Source of the DNA: Paraburkholderia sp. ZP32-5
GTDB lineage: Bacteria > Pseudomonadota > Gammaproteobacteria > Burkholderiales > Burkholderiaceae
Length of the DNA stretch: 64,000 nucleotides
Assembly (NCBI RefSeq): GCF_021390495.1
Contig: NZ_JAJEJP010000001.1
Location: 1,178,001 to 1,242,000 of the forward strand
Direction: 5' to 3'
Shown here piece by piece: positions 19,627-28,636 of the stretch. The translations under genes and the position numbers were made by a program. A model generated the notes under the pieces. The model was not told where the DNA came from and searched no databases. It saw only the letters and a program-made list of their open reading frames with translations. Each line of letters begins with the position of its first letter. Within the stretch, counting starts at the first letter, position 1.

Positions 19627-20784
19627 TTAGAACGAGTGTTGGATACCTGCGTACACGCCGCTTTGTGCGCGGCCTTGCAGCGGGTTGTCCGTCGCGGTAG
19701 CGAAGCCCGCGTTGTTTGCATTCAGACCGAAGTTAGCCGCGCGGCTGTTCTGCACCGTTGCTGCCTGGATGTCCAGCAGCGTGCGCTTCGACAGGTTGTA
19801 CGAACCGCCGATCGTGTAGATCGTCGCGTTGCCGCCGCCATTGTTCGCATTCACGTGATAGACCGCCGCGATCAGCGCTGCAGCCGGCGTTGCCTGCCAC
19901 GTCACACCGCCCCATTCGTGATCGAGAGTCGTCGGCTGACCCGGCAACACGCCCGTTGCACCCGCGGAGCGAACAGCCTGGTAAGCACCCTGGATCTTGA
20001 ACTGGCCGAGGAAGACGTTGAACATCGCCGAATATTCGCGCGATGCCGCGAACACGCCGTTACCGGTGTTATTCGTATTGATGCCGTTGTTGGCAACCGG
20101 ACCGCCCCACAGCTGGCCGTTCGTCGAGTTGCGGATTTCATCGTACATACCGCGGATCTGGAACAGCGAGGTCGTGTAGGTGACCTGTGCGCCAGCTTCG
20201 CGGCCTTGCGGCGTCGTGCCGTTACCGTTCCAGCTCGTTGCGTTCGACAGCGCGTACTGACCGTAGAAGTCAAAGCCGGCGATCTTCGGCGACTGGTAAG
20301 CGAAGTTGTTGCTCGACTGCGGCCAGTTGCGGCCACGCACCAGCGATGCCGACGACCAGTTCGACTGACCGAACGGGTCGAAGTCCCACACGCCGTTCGA
20401 GATGAAGAGCATGCGGCCCATCGTGAACGTACCGTACTGCGCGTTCGACATACCGACCGTTGCCCAGCGATTGAAGAGACCGCCGCCGCCAGGACCCGCG
20501 CCCGTCATCGTATTGAACGAGCCTTCCAACTGGAACAGGACCTTATTGCCGCCGCCGATGTCCTCGACACCCTTCAAGCCCCACAGGCTGGTACCCCAGT
20601 CGCCGCTTTCGGCCTTGAAGCGATTGTCTTTGCCGGTGGCCTGGCCATTGGCGCCGGAACCGGTCGGAACACCCGACATGTACTCGAGGCCGGCATCCAG
20701 GCGGCCGTACAGCGTCACGCTGCTTTGAGCGTGTGCAACAACGCCGGCCGACATCAGCGCAGCGGCGAGCAATGCTTTCTTCAT
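19627..20784 (-). CDS. Trimeric outer-membrane porin (Gram-negative general porin, OmpC-like)
   Basis: A 385-aa Burkholderia-type porin. It has a clear signal peptide (MKKALLAAALMSAGVVAHA, cleavage before QSSVTLYG), then alternating amphipathic beta-strands with the family opening SVTLYGRLDAGLEY, and a final aromatic residue (HSF) required for outer-membrane insertion. The start at 20784 is chosen because GGAGGAG precedes it within an earlier ATG at 20794. The gene is monocistronic, with a long 5' region and two hairpins after the stop. Pore selectivity cannot be read from sequence. Confidence 0.95.
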   Translation of the reverse strand: MKKALLAAALMSAGVVAHAQSSVTLYGRLDAGLEYMSGVPTGSGANGQATGKDNRFKAESGDWGTSLWGLKGVEDIGGGNKVLFQLEGSFNTMTGAGPGGGGLFNRWATVGMSNAQYGTFTMGRMLFISNGVWDFDPFGQSNWSSASLVRGRNWPQSSNNFAYQSPKIAGFDFYGQYALSNATSWNGNGTTPQGREAGAQVTYTTSLFQIRGMYDEIRNSTNGQLWGGPVANNGINTNNTGNGVFAASREYSAMFNVFLGQFKIQGAYQAVRSAGATGVLPGQPTTLDHEWGGVTWQATPAAALIAAVYHVNANNGGGNATIYTIGGSYNLSKRTLLDIQAATVQNSRAANFGLNANNAGFATATDNPLQGRAQSGVYAGIQHSF

Positions 20785-21301
20785 CTTCTCCTCCATACCC
20801 TGTCAAAAAATGAAACCTAGTACTGCGAGTGGTGTTCGGACGCGAAGTGCACCGAACAGGAAGCGGTACCAGGGGAGATTGGCGGGTGGATAGGGTCTCC
20901 TGCCGTCACGCGCGGATCGAACTCTCCGCGCGTCATGCCGATCCCTCGCCGACCGGTGTCTCCTCTGTGCTTTGAAGTGAAACTACTTTTAATCAACTTT
21001 GTTTTGCTACTTTGGTTACTAATTTATCAAAAATACCCCTAAGGGGGAGAAGAAATTAATACCTGCCACAAGTGGTGTCGCCAAATTGCAATACGAATGT
21101 GAGGCAAGGCCCTTTACAACACCTCGGAAACACGCGCAAAACCTTGTCTGACAAGGGAATCATGGGCTGATACGGGGCGTATCAAGGATTGCCACTATTG
21201 ACGCTTTCGCGGAGGCGGAGTAGGGCGAAAATAGCCCCTGGAAGGCCGTTTAGAGGGAGTTTTTCGGCCGAAACGGACGCGAAAAGATCGCGCGCGGCGA
21301 A
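20785..21301. other. Gene-free region upstream of the porin
   Basis: About 500 bp without a supported gene. The part at 20980-21090 is clearly A/T-rich for this genome and probably holds the porin promoter, read on the minus strand, followed by a long leader. A small palindrome, CCCCTAAGGGG, is at 21036-21046. I could not assign -35/-10 elements with confidence. Confidence 0.5.
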
Positions 21302-21325
21302 TAAAAAAGGCGCCCGGAGGCGCCT
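21302..21325 (-). terminator. Terminator of the amino-acid ABC operon
   Basis: Stem AGGCGCC/GGCGCCT with loop CGGA (21308-21325), followed on the minus strand by six Us. It lies about 75 bp after the ATPase stop codon. Confidence 0.85.
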
Positions 21326-21399
21326 CGTCAAACTACATCGACTACATTTTGGATGCGATCAGCATAGCGGGCCGCAAAGCAATGTCATTCGTGATCCTA

Positions 21400-22179
21400 T
21401 TATTTGAGACTGCCCGACAGAAACTGCTTCAGACGCTCGCTCTTCGTGTTACTGAATACTTCGTTCGGGTGACCTTCTTCTTCGACGCGGCCCTGGTGCA
21501 GGAACATCACGTGGTTCGACACGTTGCGTGCGAATCCCATTTCGTGGGTCACGACGATCATCGTGCGGCCTTCTTCCGCGAGCTTCTGCATCACCTTCAG
21601 TACTTCGCCGACGAGTTCGGGATCGAGCGCGGAGGTCGGCTCGTCGAACAGCATCACGTCGGGATGCATCGCGAGCGCGCGCGCAATCGCGACACGCTGT
21701 TGCTGGCCGCCCGACAGATGCGACGGATACTGCTTTTCCAGTCGCGGCGCGAGGCCCACCTTCTCCAGATATTCGCGCGCGCGGTCTTCTGCTTCCTTGC
21801 GCTTCAGGCCGAGTACATTAACCGGCGCCTCGATGATGTTCTCGAGCACGTTCATGTGCGACCACAAATTGAAGTGCTGGAACACCATCGCGAGCTTCGT
21901 GCGCACACGCTGCAACTGCTTCGGATCCGACACGCGCAATGCGCCGTCTTTGGCGGCTTGCGTACGCACTTCCTCGCCGTCGACGAAAATGCGGCCCGCG
22001 TTCGGCTGTTCGAGAAAGTTGATGCAGCGGAGCATCGTGCTCTTGCCGGAGCCGGACGAACCGATCACGCTGATCACGTCGCCGGCATTGGCCTTTAGCG
22101 ACACGCCCTTGAGGACTTCGTTGTCGCCGTACTTTTTATGAAGCTCATCGACGAAGAGCTTCTGCTTGTTGGAGTTCAT
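21400..22179 (-). CDS. hisP: Polar amino-acid ABC transporter ATP-binding protein
   Basis: A 259-aa ATPase of the histidine/arginine/lysine importer group. It has Walker [10 protein letters not shown], signature LSGGQQQR, Walker [13 protein letters not shown] and the switch histidine in VVTHEMGF. The insert [23 protein letters not shown] before the Q-loop is typical of HisP-type ATPases. AAAGGA precedes the ATG at 22179; the frame runs 150 codons further upstream but only as shadow of the permease region. It is the third gene after the two permeases. The role as a histidine- or arginine-type importer is by family; the periplasmic binding protein that sets specificity is not in this cluster. 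Confidence 0.93.
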   Translation of the reverse strand: MNSNKQKLFVDELHKKYGDNEVLKGVSLKANAGDVISVIGSSGSGKSTMLRCINFLEQPNAGRIFVDGEEVRTQAAKDGALRVSDPKQLQRVRTKLAMVFQHFNLWSHMNVLENIIEAPVNVLGLKRKEAEDRAREYLEKVGLAPRLEKQYPSHLSGGQQQRVAIARALAMHPDVMLFDEPTSALDPELVGEVLKVMQKLAEEGRTMIVVTHEMGFARNVSNHVMFLHQGRVEEEGHPNEVFSNTKSERLKQFLSGSLK

Positions 22180-22223
22180 CAGGATCCTTTGAGCCGTGCG
22201 CGCTTCGTGGCGCGCTGCCCGGG

Positions 22224-22937
22224 TTACTTGCCTTGGGGCCGCAGGTAAGCGAGCCAGCGACGCTCGGCGCGGCGGAACAGCCACACGAGCGCAAAAGAAA
22301 TGCACAGATACAGCAACGCGGCGATGCCGAACGCGTTGAACGATTGATACGTCGCGGAGTTCACGTCGCGGGCGATCTTCAGGATGTCCGGCACGGTCGC
22401 CGTGAATGCCACGGTGGTCGCGTGCAGCATCAGGATCACTTCGTTGCTGTAGTAGGGCAGTGCGCGGCGCAGCGCCGACGGCAGAATCACGCGCCGGTAC
22501 AGCGTGAACGACGACATGCCATACGCGCGCGCGGCTTCGATTTCGCCGTATGGCGTCGCCTTGATCGCGCCGGCGAAGATTTCGGTCGTGTATGCGCAGG
22601 TGTTCAGCGTGAACGCGAGCAGCGTGCAATGCATGCCGTCGCGGAAGAACGCGTTGGTCAGCTCGTTGTTGCGGATGATCTCGAGACTATAGAGACCGGT
22701 GTAGCAGAGCAGCAGCTGAACATACAGCGGCGTGCCGCGGAAGATATACGTATAGAGCCAAACGAGGCGCGACAGCCACTTCTTCTTCGACACGCGCGCG
22801 ACCGCGAGCGGCACCGACAAACAAAAGCCCAGCCCGATCGACACCACCAGCAGCCACATCGTGATCGCGACGCCGGTGAAGCGATAGCCGTCGCTGAACA
22901 GATAGTTGCGCCAGTATTGCTGAATGATCTCAATCAT
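22224..22937 (-). CDS. hisM: Polar amino-acid ABC transporter permease (HisM-like)
   Basis: A 237-aa inner-membrane permease with about five helices. The HisM-like N-terminus ([22 protein letters not shown]) and the cytoplasmic EAA loop EAARAYGMS followed by [16 protein letters not shown] are present, the latter being the contact with the ATPase. Its ATG overlaps the stop of the upstream permease gene by 4 bp (ATGA), indicating translational coupling. With HisQ it forms the heterodimeric channel. Confidence 0.93.
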   Translation of the reverse strand: MIEIIQQYWRNYLFSDGYRFTGVAITMWLLVVSIGLGFCLSVPLAVARVSKKKWLSRLVWLYTYIFRGTPLYVQLLLCYTGLYSLEIIRNNELTNAFFRDGMHCTLLAFTLNTCAYTTEIFAGAIKATPYGEIEAARAYGMSSFTLYRRVILPSALRRALPYYSNEVILMLHATTVAFTATVPDILKIARDVNSATYQSFNAFGIAALLYLCISFALVWLFRRAERRWLAYLRPQGK

Positions 22938-23623
22938 AGATCCGCCTTTCGCACGCCGGTCGAGTAACGCTTTTCGAGGTACATCAGCACGAAATTCGAC
23001 ACGGTGGTGATCACCAGATAGATCGCGCCGGCGAGCAGCGTGAAGAAGAAGAACCGCAGCGTGCCCTTGCCGGCATCCTGCGACGCCTTGACGACATCGG
23101 CGAGACCGATGATCGACACGAGCGCGGTTGCCTTGACCATCACTTGCCAGTTGTTGCCGATGCCCGGCAGCGCGAAACGCATCATCTGCGGGAACATCAC
23201 GCGCGAGAACACCTGCCAGCCCGTCATGCCGTAGGCGGCTCCGGCTTCGAGCTGGCCGCGCGGCACCGCCAGAAACGCGCCGCGGAACGTCTCGGTGAAG
23301 TACGCGCCGTAGATGAAGCCGAGCACCGCGACACCGGCCACGAACGGATCGATGTCGATCTGTTCCCAGCCGAGCGCGTCGGTGAGGTTGTTCAGCCAGA
23401 TCTGGATGCTATAGAACAGCAGCAGCATCAGTACGAGGTCGGGCACGCCGCGCACAAGGGTCGTGTACACGGTGCCGAGGCCGTAGGAGAAGCGGTTTTT
23501 CGACAGTTTCGCCGCCGCGCCGAGTAGGCCCAGCAGGAAAGCGAGCGCCAGTGACAACACCGCCAGCTTGACGGTTTGCCAGGTGCCGCTGAGAAGCAAC
23601 GGGCCGTAGCCTTGAAGGAACAT
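22934..23623 (-). CDS. hisQ: Polar amino-acid ABC transporter permease (HisQ-like)
   Basis: A 229-aa permease, first gene of the operon. HisQ-type features are the MFLQGYGPLLLSGTWQTVKL start, RGVPDLVLMLLLFYS, the EAA loop EAGAAYGMTGWQVFSRVMFPQMMRFALPG, and five predicted helices. AGGAC precedes the ATG at 23623; the 34-residue extension upstream is Arg-rich shadow sequence. Unlike the usual hisJ/argT-hisQMP order, no periplasmic binding protein is found upstream; instead there are about 800 bp without a gene. Confidence 0.93.
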   Translation of the reverse strand: MFLQGYGPLLLSGTWQTVKLAVLSLALAFLLGLLGAAAKLSKNRFSYGLGTVYTTLVRGVPDLVLMLLLFYSIQIWLNNLTDALGWEQIDIDPFVAGVAVLGFIYGAYFTETFRGAFLAVPRGQLEAGAAYGMTGWQVFSRVMFPQMMRFALPGIGNNWQVMVKATALVSIIGLADVVKASQDAGKGTLRFFFFTLLAGAIYLVITTVSNFVLMYLEKRYSTGVRKADL

Positions 23624-24440
23624 AGGAAGTCCTTGACGATGCGCTCGTGACGCACCGCGAAAGACGCGGCCCGCGTTGCGCCGCGTGGGGGCCGAGCGTT
23701 CGGCTCGCCGTGGTGCGCGGCGCACAGCATGCCGCTGTGCAAATCATCGCTACCGGAACGTTGCCGTTCCCGCAGCGCGCGTTTGGGACTTTCGTCTCGA
23801 ATGGTTTTGAATCTACTGCCCGGTATTGCAACTGCGTCTGCTACTGCCACTGCCGCCGGCATCCGTGGACATTTGCCGACTCTAGTACGAAGCGCCGGTC
23901 AAGCCCATGCGGGCGAGTCCCGAGATTCGGTCAACGTCCAGGATAGAGGCCGGTCGCTATTCTAGGCGCTCAAAAATACCGCGCCGCGGGAATGTCGCCT
24001 GGTTTCGTGCGACGGCTCGGCCGGCGCCGCGCGCGCAGCGGACCCGCTTCAGCCGTGTTTCGCCGGCAGCCGAAGGCCCGTTGCGAACCGTTCGCGCGGC
24101 GCCCGGCCGGGCCCGCCGGTGCCTGGTTTGCGGTTCGTCGAACGCTCGTGCGGCTCGAAAAGCGCGGTATTTTACCCGAAGCGCCGCAGGGCGCCAGCCC
24201 AACGCGGCGGCGCGCGGCGAGTCGCCGCGGCCGGCGTTGTGCGTGCGCGACGCTGAGGAAGTTTCGGTGGCGCGGGGTGGTTTTGGGGTGGTCTTTCGGG
24301 TAGTGCCCGGTGGTTTGTGTTCGCCTTCCGCGATTGCCCACATCGATGGAACGGTCCGGTGCATTCGCGCCCGATTGTTATGAGCCCGCGTTGCCCCTAC
24401 ATTCCCCGCATCGTTCTGTTTACTTACCGGGAGACTTTCC
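23624..24440. other. Long gene-free region with a separated 12-bp inverted repeat
   Basis: About 815 bp between the divergent hisQ and pirin genes. Open frames here are Arg/Pro/Ala-rich on several strands at once and have no ribosome sites, as expected of GC-rich noncoding DNA. A perfect 12-bp inverted repeat, AAAATACCGCGC (23973-23984) and GCGCGGTATTTT (24162-24173), encloses 177 bp of very GC-rich sequence. No transposase remnant was recognised. Confidence 0.55.
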
Positions 24441-25151
24441 ATGATCGAGATTCGCCGTTCCGAAGAACGCGGCCACGCCAACCACGGCTGGCTCGACTCG
24501 TATCACAGCTTCTCGTTTGCCGATTATCGCGATCCGCAACACGTGCATTTCGGCCCGCTGCGCGTCATCAACGAAGACCGTATCGAGGGCGGCCAGGGCT
24601 TCGGCGCGCACGGCCATCGCGATATGGAGATCGTCACGTATGTGCTCGAGGGCGCGCTCGCGCATCGCGACAGCATGGGCAACGGCTCGACGATTCGCCC
24701 CGGCGACGTGCAGCGCATGAGCGCGGGCACCGGCGTGCAGCACAGCGAGTTCAACGCATCGCCCGACGAACTCGTGCATCTGCTGCAGATCTGGGTGATT
24801 CCGCGGCGCGCGGGCGACCAGCCTGGCTACGAGGAGAAGCGTTTCGACGCCGACAGCAAGCGCGGCCGTCTGCGCGTGATCGCATCTCCTGATGGCCGCG
24901 ACGGCTCGGTGACGATTCACGCGGACACATCGATCTACGCGGGTCTGTTCGATGGCGCGGAAAACGCAATGTTCGAACTGCCGGCGGGGCGCCTTGCTTA
25001 TCTGCACGTGGCGCGCGGCGCGGTGACGGTGAACGGCACGGCGCTGAAGGCGGGCGACGCCGCGAAGCTGAGCGACATCGACACGGTGACGCTCGAAAAG
25101 GGCGAAGACGCCGAAGTGCTGCTGTTCGATCTTGGTCAACTGAACGGCTGA
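24441..25151 (+). CDS. Pirin family protein (YhhW-type bicupin)
   Basis: A 236-aa pirin. The N-terminal cupin carries all four metal ligands in the YhhW arrangement: H57 and H59 (GAHGHRDME), H101 and E103 (GVQHSE). The bacterial YhhW protein has quercetin 2,3-dioxygenase activity in vitro, but the physiological role of pirins (redox or transcription cofactor, detoxification) is unsettled. GGGAG lies 7 bases before the ATG. It is a single gene with a strong bidirectional terminator after it. Confidence 0.93.
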   Translation: MIEIRRSEERGHANHGWLDSYHSFSFADYRDPQHVHFGPLRVINEDRIEGGQGFGAHGHRDMEIVTYVLEGALAHRDSMGNGSTIRPGDVQRMSAGTGVQHSEFNASPDELVHLLQIWVIPRRAGDQPGYEEKRFDADSKRGRLRVIASPDGRDGSVTIHADTSIYAGLFDGAENAMFELPAGRLAYLHVARGAVTVNGTALKAGDAAKLSDIDTVTLEKGEDAEVLLFDLGQLNG

Positions 25152-25198
25152 TCGGGCACAGGCGGCACTGAAATGGCCACACCCCAGTGGCCAATACA

Positions 25199-25242
25199 AA
25201 ATAGCAACGCCACGGAAAACCTCTTCCGTGGCGTTGCTATTT
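25199..25242. terminator. Strong bidirectional terminator
   Basis: A 19-bp perfect stem from AAATAGCAACG... at 25199-25217 to its complement at 25224-25242, with a 6-base loop. It serves the converging pirin and Spy-like genes. A smaller hairpin TGGCCAC/GTGGCCA lies just before it (about 25174-25193). Confidence 0.9.
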
Positions 25243-25290
25243 ATCGGCAAGGCGCCCGCGCAGGCTCGCCTTGCATGCGCATCGCGCCGC

Positions 25291-25824
25291 TTACTGCTTG
25301 GCGGCCGGCGCCGATGCCGCGCCCTTGTGATGCTCCCAGCGCTCGCGCATCTTCTCGTGACGCTGTTCCATCCGCTCGAAGCGCTTCTTCAGCGCGGTGC
25401 TGACGGTGGTCTTCTGCTGGTCGTTCAGGCCGTTATAGAACTTGAGCCACGCGTCGGTGGTTTGCTGACGCAATTGCGCGTCCTTCTGCTCGATCTGCTG
25501 ATGCGTCGCGGCCATCGCGTTCAGATCCAGGATAGGCTGCTGCTGTGCGGCCTTGAACTGATCGTGAGCCTGCTTGTGGTTCGCGCGCATCGCTTCATGG
25601 TTCTGCTTCATCGTATCGAGCGCGCCTTGCCACAGCTTTTCCTGGTCCGCGTTCAGCTTCAGCTGGTCGTGGAGTTGGGTTAGCTGCTTCATGAAGTGGC
25701 CGTGCCAGCCGCCGGGGCCGCCGTGCGCATGCTCGGCGGGTTGAGCGGCATAAGCGGCGCCGGTGCCGATGGCGAGAGCAGTGGCAGCAACGGCGAGAAC
25801 GCGCGACATCTTTTTGATGGACAT
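25291..25824 (-). CDS. Periplasmic Spy/CpxP-like (LTXXQ-type) helical protein
   Basis: A 177-aa secreted protein: signal peptide MSIKKMSRVLAVAATALAIG to AYAAQPAEH, a His/Gly-rich stretch (HAHGGPGGWHGHF), then an almost wholly helical, Gln/Lys-rich body and an Ala/Pro tail. This matches Spy/CpxP periplasmic chaperones and heavy-metal-sensing relatives that form antiparallel helical cradles. AAGGAG precedes the ATG at 25824. It is divergent from an OmpR/EnvZ-type pair across 220 bp that contains repeated TTACGCGC half-sites, so it may be a target or accessory sensor of that system, as CpxP is for CpxAR. Metal binding by the His cluster is possible but unproven. Confidence 0.85.
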   Translation of the reverse strand: MSIKKMSRVLAVAATALAIGTGAAYAAQPAEHAHGGPGGWHGHFMKQLTQLHDQLKLNADQEKLWQGALDTMKQNHEAMRANHKQAHDQFKAAQQQPILDLNAMAATHQQIEQKDAQLRQQTTDAWLKFYNGLNDQQKTTVSTALKKRFERMEQRHEKMRERWEHHKGAASAPAAKQ

Positions 25825-25922
25825 ATGAGGCTCCTTGTAATGGAATAGCCGACGATGCAACCGGTCAATGTGGACTGCCTGCACTCGGTAAGGCACAGCG
25901 TAGAGAAGCGCGCGAAATGCTG

Positions 25923-25988
25923 TGTTACGCGCTTCGGCACCGCTATTACCACCCATTACGCGCGCCTTTCACCGTAACACCCAGTAAC
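25923..25988. promoter_or_regulatory. Candidate response-regulator binding sites (repeated TTACG half-sites)
   Basis: In the divergent region there are TGTTACGCGC (25923-25932) and CATTACGCGC (25954-25963), direct repeats 31 bp apart (about three helical turns). They are followed by the inverted copy CGTAACAC (25973-25980) and AGTAAC (25983-25988). GTGTTACG at 25922 and CGTAACAC at 25973 form an 8-bp inverted pair. Such half-site arrays are typical for OmpR-family regulators. Confidence 0.55.
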
Positions 25989-26044
25989 TGTTGACGCGGT
26001 TTGGAAAACGAAATCCCTTTCAGCCGCGCGTTAAACTTAAAGCC

Positions 26045-26770
26045 ATGGCTACTCAAATTCTGGTTGTCGACGACGACGTCGAATTGCGCGATCTTCTGCG
26101 CGACTATCTCGCCCGTCAGGGCATCGAAGTTTCAGTGCTGCACGACGCGGGCTCACTCGAGCGCCGGCTCGAGCGCGAACGCCCGGACCTGATCGTGCTG
26201 GACCTGATGATGCCGGGCGTAGACGGCCTCACCGCGCTGCGCAAGCTGCGCGCATCGGGCGACGACATCCCCGTCATCATGCTGACCGCGCGCGCGGACG
26301 ACGTCGACCGCATCGTCGGGCTCGAACTCGGCGCGGACGACTACCTCGGCAAGCCATTCAATCCGCGCGAATTGCTCGCGCGCGTCCAGGCCGTGCTGCG
26401 TCGCCGCCGCACGTTGCCGTCGGCGGCCGCGCCCGAACAGCGCGAGCCGTTCAGCTTCGGCCGCTTCACGCTCGATTTCCAGTCGCGCACGCTGCATCTC
26501 GAAGACAAGCCGCTCACGCTGTCGGGCAGCGAGTTCGCGCTTCTGAAGATCTTCGTCAATCATCCGATGCGCACGCTGACGCGCGAGCGTCTGCTGGAAC
26601 TGCTGCACGGTCCCGAGTACGACGGCACCGACCGCGGCATCGACGTGCAGGTGTGGCGTCTGCGCCGCATTCTCGAAAGCGATCCGTCCACGCCGCGCTT
26701 CATCCAGACCGTGCGTGGTCGCGGTTATGTGTTCGTGCCGGACGGCGAGCAGCATGCGTCGGCCCATTGA
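26045..26770 (+). CDS. OmpR-family response regulator
   Basis: A 241-aa regulator. The receiver domain has the acidic pair in VVDDD, phosphoacceptor D53 (VLDLMMPG) and K103 (GKPFNP); the C-terminal winged helix ends in the conserved RGRGYVFVP. The start is the ATG before MATQILVVDDD; the earlier frame start at 25991 adds a poorly conserved leader. The kinase gene overlaps its end by 17 bp, so the two are translationally coupled. It resembles OmpR/RstA-type regulators. It is divergent from the Spy-like gene with candidate binding sites between. Confidence 0.94.
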   Translation: MATQILVVDDDVELRDLLRDYLARQGIEVSVLHDAGSLERRLERERPDLIVLDLMMPGVDGLTALRKLRASGDDIPVIMLTARADDVDRIVGLELGADDYLGKPFNPRELLARVQAVLRRRRTLPSAAAPEQREPFSFGRFTLDFQSRTLHLEDKPLTLSGSEFALLKIFVNHPMRTLTRERLLELLHGPEYDGTDRGIDVQVWRLRRILESDPSTPRFIQTVRGRGYVFVPDGEQHASAH

Positions 26771-28070
26771 CACACTGTTCGGACGGCTCGCACTGCTAGT
26801 CGTCGGGGTGCTGCTTCTTTCGCATTTCGCGTGGTTCGCGCTGATCCGGGTCGAGCGCACGCAATTGCAGGCGCGCTACGCGGTCGAGGAAGCCACCTTC
26901 CTCGTCGAGGCGGTGCGTCAGCACGTTGCCCGTACACCGGATCAACCATTGCCGTCGCGCGTGAAGCTCGTCGACCCGGCGAGCCCGGAGGTGCCGGCGG
27001 AAAACGCGGAAGTGCCGGTGCCGCTCGAGCGCTTCGTCGAGGACGTGCGCGATCGCATGCCCACCGACACACAGGTGCGCGTCGGGCCGCCGGGCGGTCC
27101 GCCCACGCTGTGGGTGCGCGCGGCAACCGATCACAACTGGATCGTGGTCCCCGTGCAGCCGCTGCGCGTGCCGCGCTCGCTCGATCGCACGGTACTGTGG
27201 CTCGTCGTTATTTTCTCGTTCGCGGTGATGGCGGCGCTGTTTGCCGCGTGGGCGCTACAACAGCCACTGCGCACGCTCGCGCAGGCGGTGACGCGCTTCG
27301 GTCGTGGCCTGCCGGTGCCGCCGGTGCCTGAGCGTGGTCCGCGCGAATGGCGTCAGCTCACGCACGGTTTCAATCAGATGGTGCAGGAAGTTTCGCGTAC
27401 CGAAAACGATCGCGCGGTGATGCTGGCGGGTGTCGCGCATGACCTGAAAACGCCGCTTGCGCGGCTGCGGCTGCGCGCCGAAATGATGGACGACGTGAAG
27501 ACGCGCGACGGTGTCGTGCGCGACGTCGATTCGATGACGCATATCGTCGAGCAGTTTCTCGTGTTCGCGCACGACAGCGCGGATCGCAGCGAGCCCGTCG
27601 AAGTGGACGCGCAGTGCGAGCGGGTGGTGCGCAGCTACCGGGCGGTGGCCGGGAACGCGTCGACCGTGCAGACCGAGCTCACCGCGGGGCCGGCGTTCGT
27701 GCTGCCCGCCGCCACGCTCGACCGGATTCTGTCGAACCTGCTCGACAACGCACACGCGTATGGCGCGCCGCCGGTGATCGTCGCGACTGCGCGCACCGCG
27801 CAGGGCTTCACGCTATCCGTTCGCGACAACGGCAGCGGCATCGCCGCACAGGACCTGATCAACGCGAGCCGGCCGTTCGTGCGGCTCGACCCGGCGCGTG
27901 GCGGCAATGGTCATAGCGGGCTTGGTCTTGCGATCGTCGAGCGGCTGGTGCGGCGCTCCGGTGGCGATTGGGAAATCGGCAACCATGGCGGCAGCGGCTT
28001 GAGGGTGTTGATGAGCTTTCCGTTCGAGGTACTGCCCAAGGTCGCGGCAGCTTCGGAAAACGCGTGGTAA
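26754..28070 (+). CDS. Sensor histidine kinase (EnvZ/RstB-like)
   Basis: A 438-aa inner-membrane kinase: TM1 at about residues 9-30, a periplasmic loop of about 110 residues rich in Pro and acidic residues, TM2 at about 146-168, HAMP, H-box with phosphorylated H229 (GVAHDLKTPLARLR), N-box NLLDNAHAYG, and G-boxes DNGSGI and GHSGLGLAIV. The ATG at 26754 lies inside the response-regulator gene and starts just before TM1. The periplasmic loop has no recognisable ligand domain. Neighbouring Spy-like protein could modulate it from the periplasmic side. Confidence 0.93.
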   Translation: MRRPIDTLFGRLALLVVGVLLLSHFAWFALIRVERTQLQARYAVEEATFLVEAVRQHVARTPDQPLPSRVKLVDPASPEVPAENAEVPVPLERFVEDVRDRMPTDTQVRVGPPGGPPTLWVRAATDHNWIVVPVQPLRVPRSLDRTVLWLVVIFSFAVMAALFAAWALQQPLRTLAQAVTRFGRGLPVPPVPERGPREWRQLTHGFNQMVQEVSRTENDRAVMLAGVAHDLKTPLARLRLRAEMMDDVKTRDGVVRDVDSMTHIVEQFLVFAHDSADRSEPVEVDAQCERVVRSYRAVAGNASTVQTELTAGPAFVLPAATLDRILSNLLDNAHAYGAPPVIVATARTAQGFTLSVRDNGSGIAAQDLINASRPFVRLDPARGGNGHSGLGLAIVERLVRRSGGDWEIGNHGGSGLRVLMSFPFEVLPKVAAASENAW

Positions 28071-28100
28071 GAGTGTGCTGACGAGCACGTAAAAAGAATC

Positions 28101-28129
28101 GCGATGCGGGCGTCGAGCGCCGGCATCGC
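28101..28129 (-). terminator. Terminator of the 88-aa gene
   Basis: Stem GCGATGC/GCATCGC with an inner GGCG/CGCC pairing. On the minus strand it is followed by GATTCTTTTTA, a good U-tract. It lies between converging genes. Confidence 0.7.
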
Positions 28130-28147
28130 GGCGAAGGGTCAGGCGGC

Positions 28148-28414
28148 TTAGTCCGAAAAAAGCGTATTCAACGCATTGGCCGTTTCGCTATCGACGGTGT
28201 TCCACGTCACCGTATCCGCTTCGAAGATGTAGTGCGTCGTGTATTTACCGAGACGCGCGAGTATTTCCTCCTGAATCACCTCCGGCGCGACCTCCAGCTT
28301 CAGATACCACGCGGTAGACGACAACCGCGTCTGAAACGCACCGTATTCGGCGAGCAGATGGTCGAATGCGTCAGCGTCCTGATCGCGACAGACGATCACC
28401 AGATTTCCCTTCAT
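28148..28414 (-). CDS. Uncharacterised 88-aa protein
   Basis: I do not recognise this family with certainty. The protein starts MKGNLVIVCRDQDADAFDHLL and reads as alternating strands and helices (NLVIVCR, AFDHLLAEYG, AWYLKLEVA, VIQEEILARLG, THYIFEAD), compatible with a small ferredoxin-like or Cas2-like alpha/beta fold, though no CRISPR genes are present. GGGAG lies 8 bases before the ATG, and a terminator follows. Clean codon use and its own signals make it a real gene. It is monocistronic and converges with the histidine kinase. Confidence 0.75.
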   Translation of the reverse strand: MKGNLVIVCRDQDADAFDHLLAEYGAFQTRLSSTAWYLKLEVAPEVIQEEILARLGKYTTHYIFEADTVTWNTVDSETANALNTLFSD

Positions 28415-28636
28415 GCGAATCTCCCGTTAAAGCGCTAGCGATAATCCCGATGTCAGGTTTGATCATACCTGCTTAATTGCGGGAAGCCTGGCGTCGCGAG
28501 CAGGCGCGGGGTCCGTCGTTTGAGGTGCATCAAGGCCGCAGACGGGCAGCGCGCGTGGGCGGTCACGCGCGTTGCTGGGGAAAAGCAGGGGGAAACAACG
28601 ATTGCCGCGCATCCGCTTGCGGTGCGCGCATTCGCC

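Noticed and set aside
23973..24173. 12-bp inverted repeat read as ends of an insertion sequence
   Set aside because: The enclosed 177 bp have no coding capacity for a transposase and no target duplication was seen; kept only as an odd repeat.
23907..24383. 158-aa plus-strand frame before the pirin gene
   Set aside because: Arg/Ala/Pro-rich, open frames exist on both strands at once, and no ribosome site or recognisable domain is present.
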